From contig NZ_JBLZFZ010000015.1 in NCBI RefSeq assembly GCF_050753385.1, positions 62,001 through 126,000 on the forward strand: a stretch of DNA of 64,000 nt. Direction: 5' to 3'. The notes beneath the pieces are model-generated. The model was not told the DNA's origin. It did not search any database and was given only the letters and a program-made list of their open reading frames with translations. This DNA comes from Pantanalinema rosaneae (GTDB lineage Bacteria; Cyanobacteriota; Cyanobacteriia; Leptolyngbyales; Leptolyngbyaceae). Position 1 is the first letter of the stretch. Each line of letters starts with the position of its first letter. A program made the translations under genes and the position numbers. Positions 43,168 to 52,747 of this stretch are shown piece after piece.

Positions 43168-43233
43168 TTGCCCAGCCTGCCTTAACCCATCATCTACTTA
43201 CATCAGTCAACCGCCCTTTTATTCCTTCGCCCT

Positions 43234-44757
43234 ATGCTCAGTGCCCTGATTTGGTTACCAGTGCTTGGAGCCATTTTGATTGGCTTATTGCCTGCCGCGA
43301 TCGCCGATAAACATGCCCGCTCAGTTGCCTTAGGCTTTACTGGGCTAACCTTTACGCTATCGGTCTTACTATTAAATCAATTCGACAGTAGTAGCATCGG
43401 TTTGCAGTTTCAGGAACTGTTGCCCTGGATTGAACCCCTCGGATTAAGCTATCAGCTAGGGCTGGACGGACTCTCCTTACCATTGGTGGTGTTGAATGGC
43501 TTGCTCACCTGTATTGCGATTTATAGTAGCGCCCCCTCCACACAACGCCCCAAACTTTACTACATCTTGCTATTGCTGCTGAATGCTGGCGTGGCTGGAG
43601 CCTTTCTGGCGCAGAACTTGTTGCTGTTTTTCCTGTTCTATGAAGTCGAACTGATTCCCTTATACTTCCTGATCGCCATCTGGGGAGGTGCCCGGAGAGG
43701 CTATGCCGCCACCAAGTTTTTGATCTACACCGCCCTATCTGGCATTTTAATTCTGGCGGCATTTTTAGGTGCAACCTGGCTCAGCCATGCCCCAAGTTTT
43801 GAGTATGGGGAAATTCATACCCAGATATTACCGATCAAAACTCAGCTTATTTTGCTAGGCGTGTTGCTGGTTGGCTTTGGCATCAAAATTCCCCTGGTTC
43901 CCTTTCATACCTGGCTACCTGATGCCCACGTCGAGGCTTCTACCCCAATTTCGGTGCTGCTCGCTGGGGTGTTACTGAAGTTGGGCACGTATGGACTATT
44001 GCGGTTTGGGTTGGGCTTATTTCCAGATGCCTGGACAATTCTGGCTCCGGGTTTAGCAATTTGGGCAGTGGTGAGCGTCCTGTATGGAGCGTTTACCGCG
44101 ATCGCGCAAACGGATATGAAAAAGATGGTGGCCTATAGCTCGATCGGTCACATGGGCTATATTCTGCTGGCGGCAGCCGCGGCTACTCCCCTCAGCATCC
44201 TCGGCACCATTTTTCAGATGATTAGTCACGGGTTAATTTCTGGCTTGCTGTTTTTGCTAGTTGGGGTGGTTTATCAGAAAACCGGCACTCGTGACATTAA
44301 TGTTTTGCGGGGACTGTTAGCCCCTGAGCGCGGATTGCCCGTGATTGGTAGTTTGATGGTGGTTGGAGTGATGGCAAGTGCTGGAATTCCTGGCATGATG
44401 GGCTTCATCTCGGAATTTATGATTTTCCGCGCCAGTTTCCCAGTGTTTCCCGTTCAAACCCTACTATCCATGATCGGAACTGGTTTAACGGCGGTTTACT
44501 TCCTGCTCTTAGTCAACCGCACCTTTTTCGGTCGCTTACCCGAGCAATTCTCGAATTTGCCTCAGGTTTATTGGTCAGAGCGAATTCCGGCGGTGATTCT
44601 TGCCATTCTGATTGTGGCATTAGGACTACAACCCAGTTGGTTAGTGCGGTGGACAGAAACGACCACAACCGCCTTACTCGCTCCACCTGCCGTAATTGCC
44701 ACGACCCCAGCCCCAGTTGCGATCGCTCATCCATCCCTGCCCGTTCCTAACCCGTAG
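43234..44757 (+). CDS. ndhD4: NDH-1 CO2-uptake complex subunit NdhD (D4-type)
   Basis: 507 aa, Nqo13-like antiporter subunit. Conserved LLFFLFYEVELIPLYFLIAIWGG, KIPLVPFHTWLPDAHVEASTPISVLLAGVLLKLGTYGLLR and AQTDMKKMVAYSSIGHMGYI blocks carry the lysine and histidine residues of the proton path. It follows ndhF by 66 bp and is presumably co-transcribed. The D4 name follows the same reasoning as for ndhF4. Confidence 0.86.
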   Translation: MLSALIWLPVLGAILIGLLPAAIADKHARSVALGFTGLTFTLSVLLLNQFDSSSIGLQFQELLPWIEPLGLSYQLGLDGLSLPLVVLNGLLTCIAIYSSAPSTQRPKLYYILLLLLNAGVAGAFLAQNLLLFFLFYEVELIPLYFLIAIWGGARRGYAATKFLIYTALSGILILAAFLGATWLSHAPSFEYGEIHTQILPIKTQLILLGVLLVGFGIKIPLVPFHTWLPDAHVEASTPISVLLAGVLLKLGTYGLLRFGLGLFPDAWTILAPGLAIWAVVSVLYGAFTAIAQTDMKKMVAYSSIGHMGYILLAAAAATPLSILGTIFQMISHGLISGLLFLLVGVVYQKTGTRDINVLRGLLAPERGLPVIGSLMVVGVMASAGIPGMMGFISEFMIFRASFPVFPVQTLLSMIGTGLTAVYFLLLVNRTFFGRLPEQFSNLPQVYWSERIPAVILAILIVALGLQPSWLVRWTETTTTALLAPPAVIATTPAPVAIAHPSLPVPNP

Positions 44758-44855
44758 CAACTTTGGGGAGCCCTAGAACTGTCTTTCTTGCTTCCCTATC
44801 GTCCTTATCTTGATTACCTTCCCCACTCTTCCCATTCGCGAATCCCCTTAGCACT

Positions 44856-46001
44856 ATGGTCAGTACCCACGATCGTCCGGTATCCACGCATCCACTCGCT
44901 GATATTATTTACCGACTGGAAACGGGTGGAGCCCTTTTACCCGAGTCTCCCGATAATGTGCTGGAAGTGGTTGGGATTCTGAAGAGCTATGGGGTCGTGC
45001 TGGATGCCTACTGGCAAAACCTGACCTATATTTCTGAGCATCAATTCCTGGTGCTATTTCCGTTCTTCAAGTATTTCAATGGTGAGGTGTCCTTCAACAA
45101 GTTAATGCGACATTGGTGGCACGATCGCATTAATTATGAATTTGCAGAGTATTGCATGAAGGCGATGCTCTGGCATGGGGGTGGCAAACTGGATGAGTAT
45201 CTGGATACCCCTGAATTTAGCCAACGAGCACAAGCGGCGATTCAAGCCAAACTGAGTGGTAATTTCCTCATGCAAGGCGTGGGCACAGTATTTCCAGATT
45301 TTCTACCGGAGCAAGTGCGACAACTTGCCTACTACAGTGCTTTAGGGCAGTTCTGGAATGTCATGAGTGCCATGTTCCTGAACTTGTCCGATCGCTACGA
45401 TCGCGGAGAAATCACCACAATTCAAGATGTGGTCAACCATGTGCTGAATGGCTTGGTGGCAGCGGCAAATAAACCCATTACCTATGCTGTAGAAGTCAAA
45501 GGAAAAACCTACGAAATTATTCCCAAGTCGGCAGGGCTAACTTTCCTGATGGATACAGCAGTGCCCTACGTGGAAGCTGTTTTTTTCCGGTCATTTCCGT
45601 TTATGGGTACGGTATCCTACAATGCCCAGGCCTACCAAATTCCACCGGATCAGGCTCGCTTTACCTATGGAGCGCTCTATGCTGACCCCTTACCGATCGG
45701 AGGAGCCGGAATTCCCCCTACTCTGCTGATGCAGGACATGCGCCACTTCTTGCCATCCTATCTCCGCGAGTTTTATCAACAGCATTCCATCCGGGGAGAA
45801 ACGGATCTCCGGGTCAGAATCTGTGTCAGTTTCCAAAAATCTATGTTTTGTGTCACGACCGCTGCCATTTTAGGATTGTTGCCCCACGCATTAGACACCA
45901 CCGATCCCAAAGAGCAACGCGCCAATCGTAAATACTTAGAAGGCTGGATGACTCGCCTGTTAAACTCGCGGCTGTCGAATGTGCAGGTATGTGAGGTTTA
46001 A
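44856..46001 (+). CDS. cupB: CO2 hydration protein CupB/ChpX-type
   Basis: 381 aa. Cup proteins sit on the cytosolic side of the NDH-1M complex next to NdhD/NdhF and convert CO2 to bicarbonate. The zinc-site region seen in CupA structures is visible as LMRHWWHDRINYEFAEYC near residue 85. The length fits CupB (ChpX, constitutive) better than CupA (about 450 aa). It follows ndhD by 98 bp. No cupS-like gene follows, which also fits the F4/D4/CupB set. The paralogue is inferred, the family is sure. Confidence 0.83.
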   Translation: MVSTHDRPVSTHPLADIIYRLETGGALLPESPDNVLEVVGILKSYGVVLDAYWQNLTYISEHQFLVLFPFFKYFNGEVSFNKLMRHWWHDRINYEFAEYCMKAMLWHGGGKLDEYLDTPEFSQRAQAAIQAKLSGNFLMQGVGTVFPDFLPEQVRQLAYYSALGQFWNVMSAMFLNLSDRYDRGEITTIQDVVNHVLNGLVAAANKPITYAVEVKGKTYEIIPKSAGLTFLMDTAVPYVEAVFFRSFPFMGTVSYNAQAYQIPPDQARFTYGALYADPLPIGGAGIPPTLLMQDMRHFLPSYLREFYQQHSIRGETDLRVRICVSFQKSMFCVTTAAILGLLPHALDTTDPKEQRANRKYLEGWMTRLLNSRLSNVQVCEV

Positions 46002-46282
46002 ACACCGTGTAAAGTTTCACGCGGCTACCGTAACACCAATCCGCCCAGTGGGCATGCTGACATCAGCCAAGATGATATATACTTAAGCTCTCTTCAGGGA
46101 ATATGGTGCAATTAACCTCCATGAGTCCTGATACCATTGCGTATATACTGTCAGGTTCTGTGCTCAACGGTTCATCCTTGCTTTCACCTTCTTCGTTAAG
46201 ATCGCCATAATTAGGGGTATCAACCGTATCGTGTGCTGCACGTACTATTCGTGATACTTTGAGGGACTTTTTGTCCGAAACT

Positions 46283-48265
46283 ATGGACCCGATTCACCCT
46301 TCCAGTCCCACTGAGACAGATCTCAGAACGTCATCGAACCGCTCAAAACCTGCTGCTAAATCTAAACGACGGCACTCTGAACCTCAGCCATCCAGACCTC
46401 CCCAGGATGAGGAGATTCAACAGTTGAAGGTCGAGCTGGCGATCGCTCAAATTGGCATTAAAATTCATCAGTCTCAGTTGCTCAAGCCGCTGCTGGAAAC
46501 AGCCGTTACTGAAGTGCGCCAATTTCTTCAGGTCGATCGTGTATTGATCTGGCGACTCAGACAAAAGTGGCGAGGCTCGGTTGCCGTTGAGTCAGTTGCT
46601 CCTGATTGGAAATCCCTTTTAGGGAAATCGGTGGCTGATGCCTGTTTGCTGAAGTCTCAGGGAGAACCTAACTCTCCAGCCAGCATCACCGCGATCGCGG
46701 ATATTCAGACCGCCGACCTATCGCCCCATCAACGGCGGGTACTGACCAATCTCCAGGCTCAAGCCGTTCTAATTGTGCCCATTCCTCGCGGTTCTGCTCC
46801 GTTAGACCTGGTGACAGAGGCAGCCCATCCGCCGATCTGGGGCTTACTGGTCGCGCACCATTGTCAAGCACCTCGCGTCTGGCATTCCTACGAAATTCAA
46901 GGGTTGCGGCAGCTAGCCGAGCAGATTGGGATTGCGATCGCCCAGGCGGACTTCTTCCAACAGCAACAACGGTTAAACGCCAATTTAGAACGCCAGATTC
47001 AAAAGCGCAGCGCTCAGTTACAACTGGCATCGGAGTTTGAAGCGACCTTGAAGCGGCTGACTGATCGGGTACGCGATAGCCTGAATGAAGATCAAATTTT
47101 ACAAACGGCAGTGCGGGAAGTAGCCATTACCACCGGAGCGATCGGCTGTAATGCCTCGTTATATGACCTGGAACGTCGCACATCGACCATTCGCTACGAA
47201 TACACGAACGATTTAGCCCCATTTCAGGGGCGGATCGTCAAGATGAACAATTACCCGGAAGGTTATGAGCAACTGTTGCGCGGACAGTATTTTCAGTTTT
47301 GCTCACTGTTACCCAATCCGGTACGGGGTCAGGTGGCGATGCTTGCCTGCCCGATTCTAGATGACCAGGGCGTGTTAGGAGATCTCTGGTTAATTAGCCA
47401 AAGTTACCATGCCTTCAATGAACAGGATATTCGCCTGGTACAGCAAGTGGCGAACCAATGCGCGATCGCGATTCGCCAAGCCCGCTTATATCAAAAAGCC
47501 CAGGCGCAGGTGGCAGAACTAGAGAAATTGAATCGGCTGAAGGATGACTTTCTCAGCACCGTTTCCCACGAACTGCGCACCCCGATGTCTAACATCAAAC
47601 TCGCAACCCAGATGTTAGAAATCCATCTGCAACGCCTGAATTTATTTGATCAGGCACATCCGTTAACGAAATATTTCCGCATCCTCAATGCTGAGTGCCA
47701 ACGCGAAATTAATCTGATCAACGATTTACTGGATCTATCCCGGTTAGAGAGTAAGCACGAGCCACTCAATTTAATGCCGGTGGCGTTGCAAACCTGGATT
47801 CCGTTCCATGTGCAGCCATTTATCGAACGTGCCCATAGTCAAAATCAGGAATTACAAGTTCAAGTGGCGAATACTCTGCCGCCCTTAATCACAGACCCCC
47901 ATTGTCTAGAGCGGATTTTAAGTGAATTACTGAATAATGCCTGTAAATATACCCCTGCCCACGAGCAAATTACCGTCTCTGCCGTGGCAACCCCCGATCG
48001 CATTCAACTCCAGGTCAGCAATTCGGGAGTAGAAATCTCTGCCACTGAACTCGATCGCGTATTTGATAAGTTCTATCGCATTCCCAACAATGATCCCTGG
48101 CGACATGGGGGCACTGGCTTAGGACTGGCACTCGTGAAAAAGTTGGTCGAAACCTTAAATGGCAGGATTGAAGCCAGCAGCCGCAATCGGTTGACCTGCT
48201 TTATGGTAGAGCTACCTATAAAATCCGATTTGGAGTTAGCCCCAATCACTTCCCGGTCGCTATAG
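46283..48265 (+). CDS. GAF-domain sensor histidine kinase
   Basis: 660 aa from the ATG at 46283; the frame is open from 46259. A basic, Pro/Ser-rich start (1-50) is followed by a GAF domain (about 65-240, VRQFLQVDRVLIWRLRQKWRG), a coiled-coil linker and a second GAF (about 265-410). The kinase core has phospho-His in DFLSTVSHELRTPMSNIKLA, the N-box LLNNACKYTP and the G-boxes VFDKFYRIP and GTGLGLALVKKLVE. No membrane helix, so it is a cytosolic sensor. No response regulator gene is adjacent. Confidence 0.9.
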   Translation: MDPIHPSSPTETDLRTSSNRSKPAAKSKRRHSEPQPSRPPQDEEIQQLKVELAIAQIGIKIHQSQLLKPLLETAVTEVRQFLQVDRVLIWRLRQKWRGSVAVESVAPDWKSLLGKSVADACLLKSQGEPNSPASITAIADIQTADLSPHQRRVLTNLQAQAVLIVPIPRGSAPLDLVTEAAHPPIWGLLVAHHCQAPRVWHSYEIQGLRQLAEQIGIAIAQADFFQQQQRLNANLERQIQKRSAQLQLASEFEATLKRLTDRVRDSLNEDQILQTAVREVAITTGAIGCNASLYDLERRTSTIRYEYTNDLAPFQGRIVKMNNYPEGYEQLLRGQYFQFCSLLPNPVRGQVAMLACPILDDQGVLGDLWLISQSYHAFNEQDIRLVQQVANQCAIAIRQARLYQKAQAQVAELEKLNRLKDDFLSTVSHELRTPMSNIKLATQMLEIHLQRLNLFDQAHPLTKYFRILNAECQREINLINDLLDLSRLESKHEPLNLMPVALQTWIPFHVQPFIERAHSQNQELQVQVANTLPPLITDPHCLERILSELLNNACKYTPAHEQITVSAVATPDRIQLQVSNSGVEISATELDRVFDKFYRIPNNDPWRHGGTGLGLALVKKLVETLNGRIEASSRNRLTCFMVELPIKSDLELAPITSRSL

Positions 48266-48704
48266 CGATCCGATGGGGATTGTGAAGAGTTCCAAGGAAA
48301 CCGCTTTCACCAACCCCCCGTTACTTCACTAATGATTTAGCCCTGCGATCGCAGTTAACTGATGCGGTGTCCTGATTTTTGGGCAAGTTTAAAGGGGAAG
48401 CATTCCCTCGATCGCCCGACGAACCAGATCACGAAATCTCGATAGGATGGCTATAGAGGAATCCGGAATTCTTTAACTAGGTTGATCCATCCTGGAGAGA
48501 CTAGGTGTAGGGTGTAAGGATTATTATCAGGAACCTCTGATGAATTTTTGTCGTGATGTGATGTAGAACCGAGAAATCGTACACTATAAGGTTGCAAGTT
48601 CTAAATACTCCGAGGTAGTTCTGAACTACTTACGCCCAGGCGCTGAGTCGAATTAATACCTGCCTGCCTACAACTCAGTTGAGTTTTGTCCCTTCGTGAA
48701 TGTC
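48266..48704. promoter_or_regulatory. Gap before the DUF3038/DUF4335 pair
   Basis: 439 bp. It presumably holds the promoter of the two-gene unit. No hairpin, repeat or gene is clear to me, apart from a HIP1 octamer near 48347. Confidence 0.3.
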
Positions 48705-49313
48705 ATGCAATTGAACAGTCTACCTGCCCAGCCAAGCATCCCGTACATTTTAGAGAGTCTGCCCAATCCACCCCTGGCAGAGGAGTCTTGCCCTCGGCGG
48801 GCACGTACCCATATTGACCTCATGCTGTTGGCGATCGAAGCCCTAGAGCTGGGTAGCTCCGAAGCCATTTTGATGATGGCACACGAATTGGAACTTCAAG
48901 AGATTATTAAGAACCGGGTGACGTTATGGCGGTTACGAAATACCAATCCCTTACGACGATTTAATCAGCGGCGTGGGCTGTCGTTAGTCGAAGGGAAGGC
49001 ATTAGTTGTGGTCGGGTGTCATTTAGCCAAGCGCTTAACTGTGCTAATTCGCCAATTACTGATGGCACACCAGCAACTGACTGAGAAGAACCTATCCATG
49101 GAACATCACTTCCGACTGAATGATTATTTAGAACGGTTTCGCGCCCACTTTCGATCGCGGATGAACCCTCGTCGGGCCGCCGTAGCCGCCTATGAATCGG
49201 ATGAAAAGCTGAATCAGTTAGCGATGGATTTACTCGCGCAGTTGTTATTTTGTACAGGAACCTATGGGATGCAGCGGTTTTGGGTCAGTTTATTTGATGG
49301 GGAGGTAGCATGA
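48705..49313 (+). CDS. DUF3038 protein
   Basis: 202 aa from the ATG at 48705 (a GTG at 48696 adds three residues). It begins MQLNSLPAQPSIPYILESLP; helix-rich blocks such as RRARTHIDLMLLAIEALELG, VTLWRLRNTNPLRRF and AKRLTVLIRQLLMAHQQLTE are typical of DUF3038, a cyanobacteria-only family. It overlaps the next gene by 4 bp (ATGA), so the two are co-translated. The pair is widespread, but its function is unknown. Confidence 0.87.
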   Translation: MQLNSLPAQPSIPYILESLPNPPLAEESCPRRARTHIDLMLLAIEALELGSSEAILMMAHELELQEIIKNRVTLWRLRNTNPLRRFNQRRGLSLVEGKALVVVGCHLAKRLTVLIRQLLMAHQQLTEKNLSMEHHFRLNDYLERFRAHFRSRMNPRRAAVAAYESDEKLNQLAMDLLAQLLFCTGTYGMQRFWVSLFDGEVA

Positions 49314-50764
49314 CCATTCAACGTCAATACAGCCTACCCAACTGCACCCTGATTTTAGAAGGATTAGGGGATAGTGCGGCAGCGATCGCGGCTCAGCCCG
49401 ACCCTCGCCCTCTGATGTCGATTTTAATCAACGCCGAATGCTATCTGTCTGGGCAAGAAAAACCCCTCAGTGGTGGTCGAGAGTTTTTTGAGGCACTGGT
49501 GAAAACCGTAAACCACTATACCCAGGAATTATTAAGTGGTTTACATAGTCACCTGTCCACCAAGGATGAAACCGCGCTAATTCAGTTGCAACAGGTGAGC
49601 CACCAAATTCATCGCTTAAGTGTGCGATCGCCCATGGCGACCCCCAGTCCGGAGGGCACAGTCCAGGCGACCCAGCAGATCAACTTAAGTACGGTGCAAC
49701 TGTTTGATCTGGTAGAAGCGATCGATCAGTTTTTGGCAGATTCGCGTACCCTACCCGATCTAGCCTTTAACTTACAGCCTCTCTCCAGACGATCAATTGC
49801 CCGACCGGTTAGTGTCTCTAAACAAGTTGTGCCCGCCGCGATCGGCTTATCGGGTTTGGCGGCGGCGGCGGTAGCCCTGTCATTTTTGGGAGTGCCTAAA
49901 GTCAAGGAACCGACCTGTTTACGTCCCGAGGATCCCGCCTGCGAAGCCTTTAAGACAGCCAGCACGACTCCAGGGGCTTCTCCCTCTCCAAATGGCTCCC
50001 CTAAACCAATCTCGACCCAGACCCCGAGCGATGCGGCTAGCCCCAGTCCCACCGCCAGCCCTGATCCGCAACTGGCGGCATTGGCAGTCCCGTTAACGGA
50101 GTCGCCTGAGATTAACGATCCGACGGAGGTTGAAACTTTACGCCAGCAGCTTTTTGACAAGATCGACCAGGCATGGCAATCGCGATCGATTCCACAAGAT
50201 CTGGTGTATCGGTTAGGAGTCCGCGAGAACGGTGACATTATCGGTTACAAGCCCGTCAATCCAGCCGCCGCCAGCTATGCCAAACAAACACCGTTGCTAG
50301 ATTTGTTAACCATCCCAGCTCCCGAGAGTAGTCCTTCCAGTGAACCCCTGGCGCAATATAAGGTGCTGTTTACTGCCAGTGGTGGCTTAGAGGTCGATTC
50401 CTGGAAAGACGTGATGGCAGAACCAGTTGCTGGCACTGGCACCGAGATTACCGAAACTGCCCAGTTGGAGGAGATTTTACCCAGGCTTCAGGAGCAAATT
50501 AACCAAAACTGGGAAGGTACTCCTACCTTTAGTGAAGACTTAGTTTACCGGGTGCGCGTAAAACCAGACGGCACGATCGTTGGGTATCAACCCGACAATC
50601 AGGCGGCAACAGAGCAAGTACAAGACACTCCCTTTGCCAAGTTGGGTAGACCAGAGGCAGATGGTAATACTGGATCTGCACAGGAGCCGTTCGCGTTGTT
50701 TAAAGTGGTGTTTGTGTCACCAAATGGACGGGTTGAAATTAGTCCCTGGCGTGGTTGGCAGTAG
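49310..50764 (+). CDS. DUF4335 protein with a membrane helix and repeated C-terminus
   Basis: 484 aa. N-terminal DUF4335 (about 1-160: MTIQRQYSLPNCTLILEGLG, FEALVKTVNHYTQELLSG). One hydrophobic helix at about 178-202 (AAIGLSGLAAAAVALSFLGV) is followed by a Pro/Ser/Thr linker. The C-terminal part holds two repeated units of about 90 residues (QDLVYRLGVRENGDIIGYKPVN and SEDLVYRVRVKPDGTIVGYQPDN). It is likely membrane bound with the repeats outside or in the thylakoid lumen. The partner is DUF3038, directly upstream. Confidence 0.87.
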   Translation: MTIQRQYSLPNCTLILEGLGDSAAAIAAQPDPRPLMSILINAECYLSGQEKPLSGGREFFEALVKTVNHYTQELLSGLHSHLSTKDETALIQLQQVSHQIHRLSVRSPMATPSPEGTVQATQQINLSTVQLFDLVEAIDQFLADSRTLPDLAFNLQPLSRRSIARPVSVSKQVVPAAIGLSGLAAAAVALSFLGVPKVKEPTCLRPEDPACEAFKTASTTPGASPSPNGSPKPISTQTPSDAASPSPTASPDPQLAALAVPLTESPEINDPTEVETLRQQLFDKIDQAWQSRSIPQDLVYRLGVRENGDIIGYKPVNPAAASYAKQTPLLDLLTIPAPESSPSSEPLAQYKVLFTASGGLEVDSWKDVMAEPVAGTGTEITETAQLEEILPRLQEQINQNWEGTPTFSEDLVYRVRVKPDGTIVGYQPDNQAATEQVQDTPFAKLGRPEADGNTGSAQEPFALFKVVFVSPNGRVEISPWRGWQ

Positions 50765-50783
50765 GTTCAATCACCATCTGGAC

Positions 50784-50852
50784 TGCCCCCCAACCCCCAA
50801 TTCTGGGGAAGCCGAACCTTAAAGTCCCCCAGAATTGGGGGATTCAGGGGGC
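50784..50852. repeat. Second copy of GC-rich double-palindrome repeat
   Basis: About 70 bp with CCCCCAATTCTGGGG and CCCCCAGAATTGGGGG palindromes. It matches the reverse complement of the core at 16081-16147 base for base over most of its length, but lacks that element's inverted ends. It follows DUF4335 and may also act as its terminator. Confidence 0.65.
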
Positions 50853-50924
50853 GATCTGAGTGAATCGTGTCCTTAAGTCAGTGCTATTCACCCATGTCTG
50901 GCTCTTTGGTCAGGTTAATTTAAG

Positions 50925-51401
50925 CTACTCGTTACTGACAAAATCATCAGGTTGTCCATTCTCGGCTACCTCTAAAGCCGCTTTTAACGTATGCCAGGTG
51001 AGGGTGGCACACTTAATTCGCACTGGAAACTGCGATACACCCTGCATCACATTCAGTTTACGAAACTCCTGGGGAAACTCTGCCTGCCCCTGCATCATGG
51101 TCTGAAACCGTTGCACCATTTCCAGAGCTTCAGCGATCGGGCGACCCGTTAAGGCTTCCGCCATCAGATCCGCCGAAGCCATGGCGATCGCACAGCCTTC
51201 CCCTTCAAACTTTACGGCTTCGATCGTATCGCCAGCCGCATTTAATTTCAGGGTGAGTTCGATCGTGTCACCACAGGAGGGATTATGTCCTTTTTGATAG
51301 CGATCGACCGGATCGGTCTTGCCTCGATGGCGAGGTTTTTTGTAGCGCTCTAAAATGACTTGCTGGTAAAGATCGCGAAGATTCCCTAAAGAAGACGACA
51401 T
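50925..51401 (-). CDS. sufU: Iron-sulfur cluster scaffold SufU
   Basis: 158 aa, SufU/IscU-type. The three cluster-site cysteines are seen at C43 in NPSCGD, C70 in GEGCAIAMAS and in RIKCATLTWHTL. The long insert between the second and third Cys distinguishes SufU from IscU. It starts MSSSLGNLRDLYQQVILERYK. No sufBCDS genes lie nearby, so it is apart from the main suf operon. SufU proteins accept or donate sulfur or zinc-dependently activate SufS; which role applies here cannot be told from the sequence. Confidence 0.9.
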   Translation of the reverse strand: MSSSLGNLRDLYQQVILERYKKPRHRGKTDPVDRYQKGHNPSCGDTIELTLKLNAAGDTIEAVKFEGEGCAIAMASADLMAEALTGRPIAEALEMVQRFQTMMQGQAEFPQEFRKLNVMQGVSQFPVRIKCATLTWHTLKAALEVAENGQPDDFVSNE

Positions 51402-51574
51402 GAGTCAGCCAGGTTAAAGATTGTTCATATTCTTCATCCTAGCAAGAATAGCCCCATGCCGTTGGTTAGCCACCCAGAATCATGCATCAATTAAACATAA
51501 ATGATGCAGGTTAAAGAAATTTCTCTATCCTGCATCAGAAACGTTATGAAGGAGAAAATCACATGACCCGATGA

Positions 51575-52084
51575 CTAAATACTCGATCGCCCCAGACGAT
51601 CCGTTAATTTAAACAGAGTTAAACCCGCCGTTAGCTTAATCAGTTCTAACACCCAATAGCTCACATGAAGTTGATCCATGCCCGTGGGAATTGCGGCAGT
51701 TGGAGCGAATAAATTCAAATGGGCACCGAGGGCACTCATGTGAGGAGTTAACCAATAGGTGTCAACACAAACAATTCCTAATAGCAAAATGGCAAGAAAA
51801 CTGATGATTTCATGGAATCGTTCACCGATCGCATGGGTGTAACGCAATACAAAAGCAGCCGTTAACACGATCGCGGCACATAATAATTCCAACCGATTGA
51901 ATACCCAAAACAACGAGTAACCGGCGGAAGCAAATCCTGGCTCAACCATCATGCCAGACAGATAAAGAGAGGGCATAATCACGCCGTCTAAAATTACAGT
52001 GCCACTGAGCCAAAACAGCACTGTGAGTGAAAGAATTCTCTGCCATCCAGGGCGAGCGAAATTCTCTTGTGGAACAGTAATCAT
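51575..52084 (-). CDS. Small four-helix membrane protein
   Basis: 169 aa with four hydrophobic segments (about 18-38, 55-78, 88-108, 135-155). The N-terminal part contains LSLTVLFWLSGTVILDGVIMPSLYLSG, the third contains AILLLGIVCVDTYWLTPHMS. No enzyme motif is present. DUF4149/TMEM205-like folds have a similar layout, but the match is not convincing. Upstream lies a 663-bp gap with one hairpin. It is probably a single gene. Confidence 0.68.
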   Translation of the reverse strand: MITVPQENFARPGWQRILSLTVLFWLSGTVILDGVIMPSLYLSGMMVEPGFASAGYSLFWVFNRLELLCAAIVLTAAFVLRYTHAIGERFHEIISFLAILLLGIVCVDTYWLTPHMSALGAHLNLFAPTAAIPTGMDQLHVSYWVLELIKLTAGLTLFKLTDRLGRSSI

Positions 52085-52747
52085 AGGTTATGACCTCATT
52101 CAATCCCTGTCTTCAGCTTATCGAAGCTACTTTCTTATAGGTGAAATGGCATAGAAATATTTACCTAAATTGATAGATGAAAAGCTGCAATCGTTAACCT
52201 TTAAAACTGAGTCATTAAGCATCTATTTAAAGCTAATGAGTCTGACAGACGGCTGCCAGACTCATGCTTGAAATGTAATGATTGAAGATAGCAACTAGTA
52301 ATGGTGTACTCAACAACAATGCTGTAACCCACCAGAACAAACAACGTCCTTCCTTATCCTCCTCCTTAGCACGAATGTACAAAGTCAATAGGTCATAGTG
52401 GAAGTGATCAGTTGTGGAAATGTTCAGTGAAAGCAGCCAGTAAACGCTGGCTCAAAATGCGTTACATCAGTTAACGCAGTAGGGTGATATGACGAAGTTT
52501 AGTGAACAACTGGTCTACCACAAACCTGGCGGTTACAGTGACCTCGGGAGGGGAGACACAATCCCGAAAGCCTTACCGTTTAAGAGATTCTGCTTCTCTC
52601 TGTGTCCTACTTATTAGATTAGCACCAAGTATTTGGCAGAACAGTACCTTTAGCAGAAGTTGATGTGTACTTAAAAAAGTACATATTTGCACAAATTGAG
52701 TAACACAAATAGCCGCCTAACGTGGCGGAGCGATCGCTACCTCAACA
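52085..52747. other. Long gene-free region with one strong hairpin
   Basis: 663 bp. An inverted repeat, ATGAGTCTG...CAGACTCAT with inner CAG/CTG, lies at 52237-52266 without a T-run on either side. A second small stem, TCGGGA/TCCCGA, lies near 52545-52570. These could be RNA structures or protein sites. A short plus-strand frame at 52687 has no support. No known RNA family is recognised. Confidence 0.4.

Noticed and set aside
46103..46210. Possible 35-residue peptide after cupB with GGGA before its ATG
   Set aside because: Not like any small photosynthetic subunit (PetN, PsbT, PsaM) and has no membrane helix of normal length.
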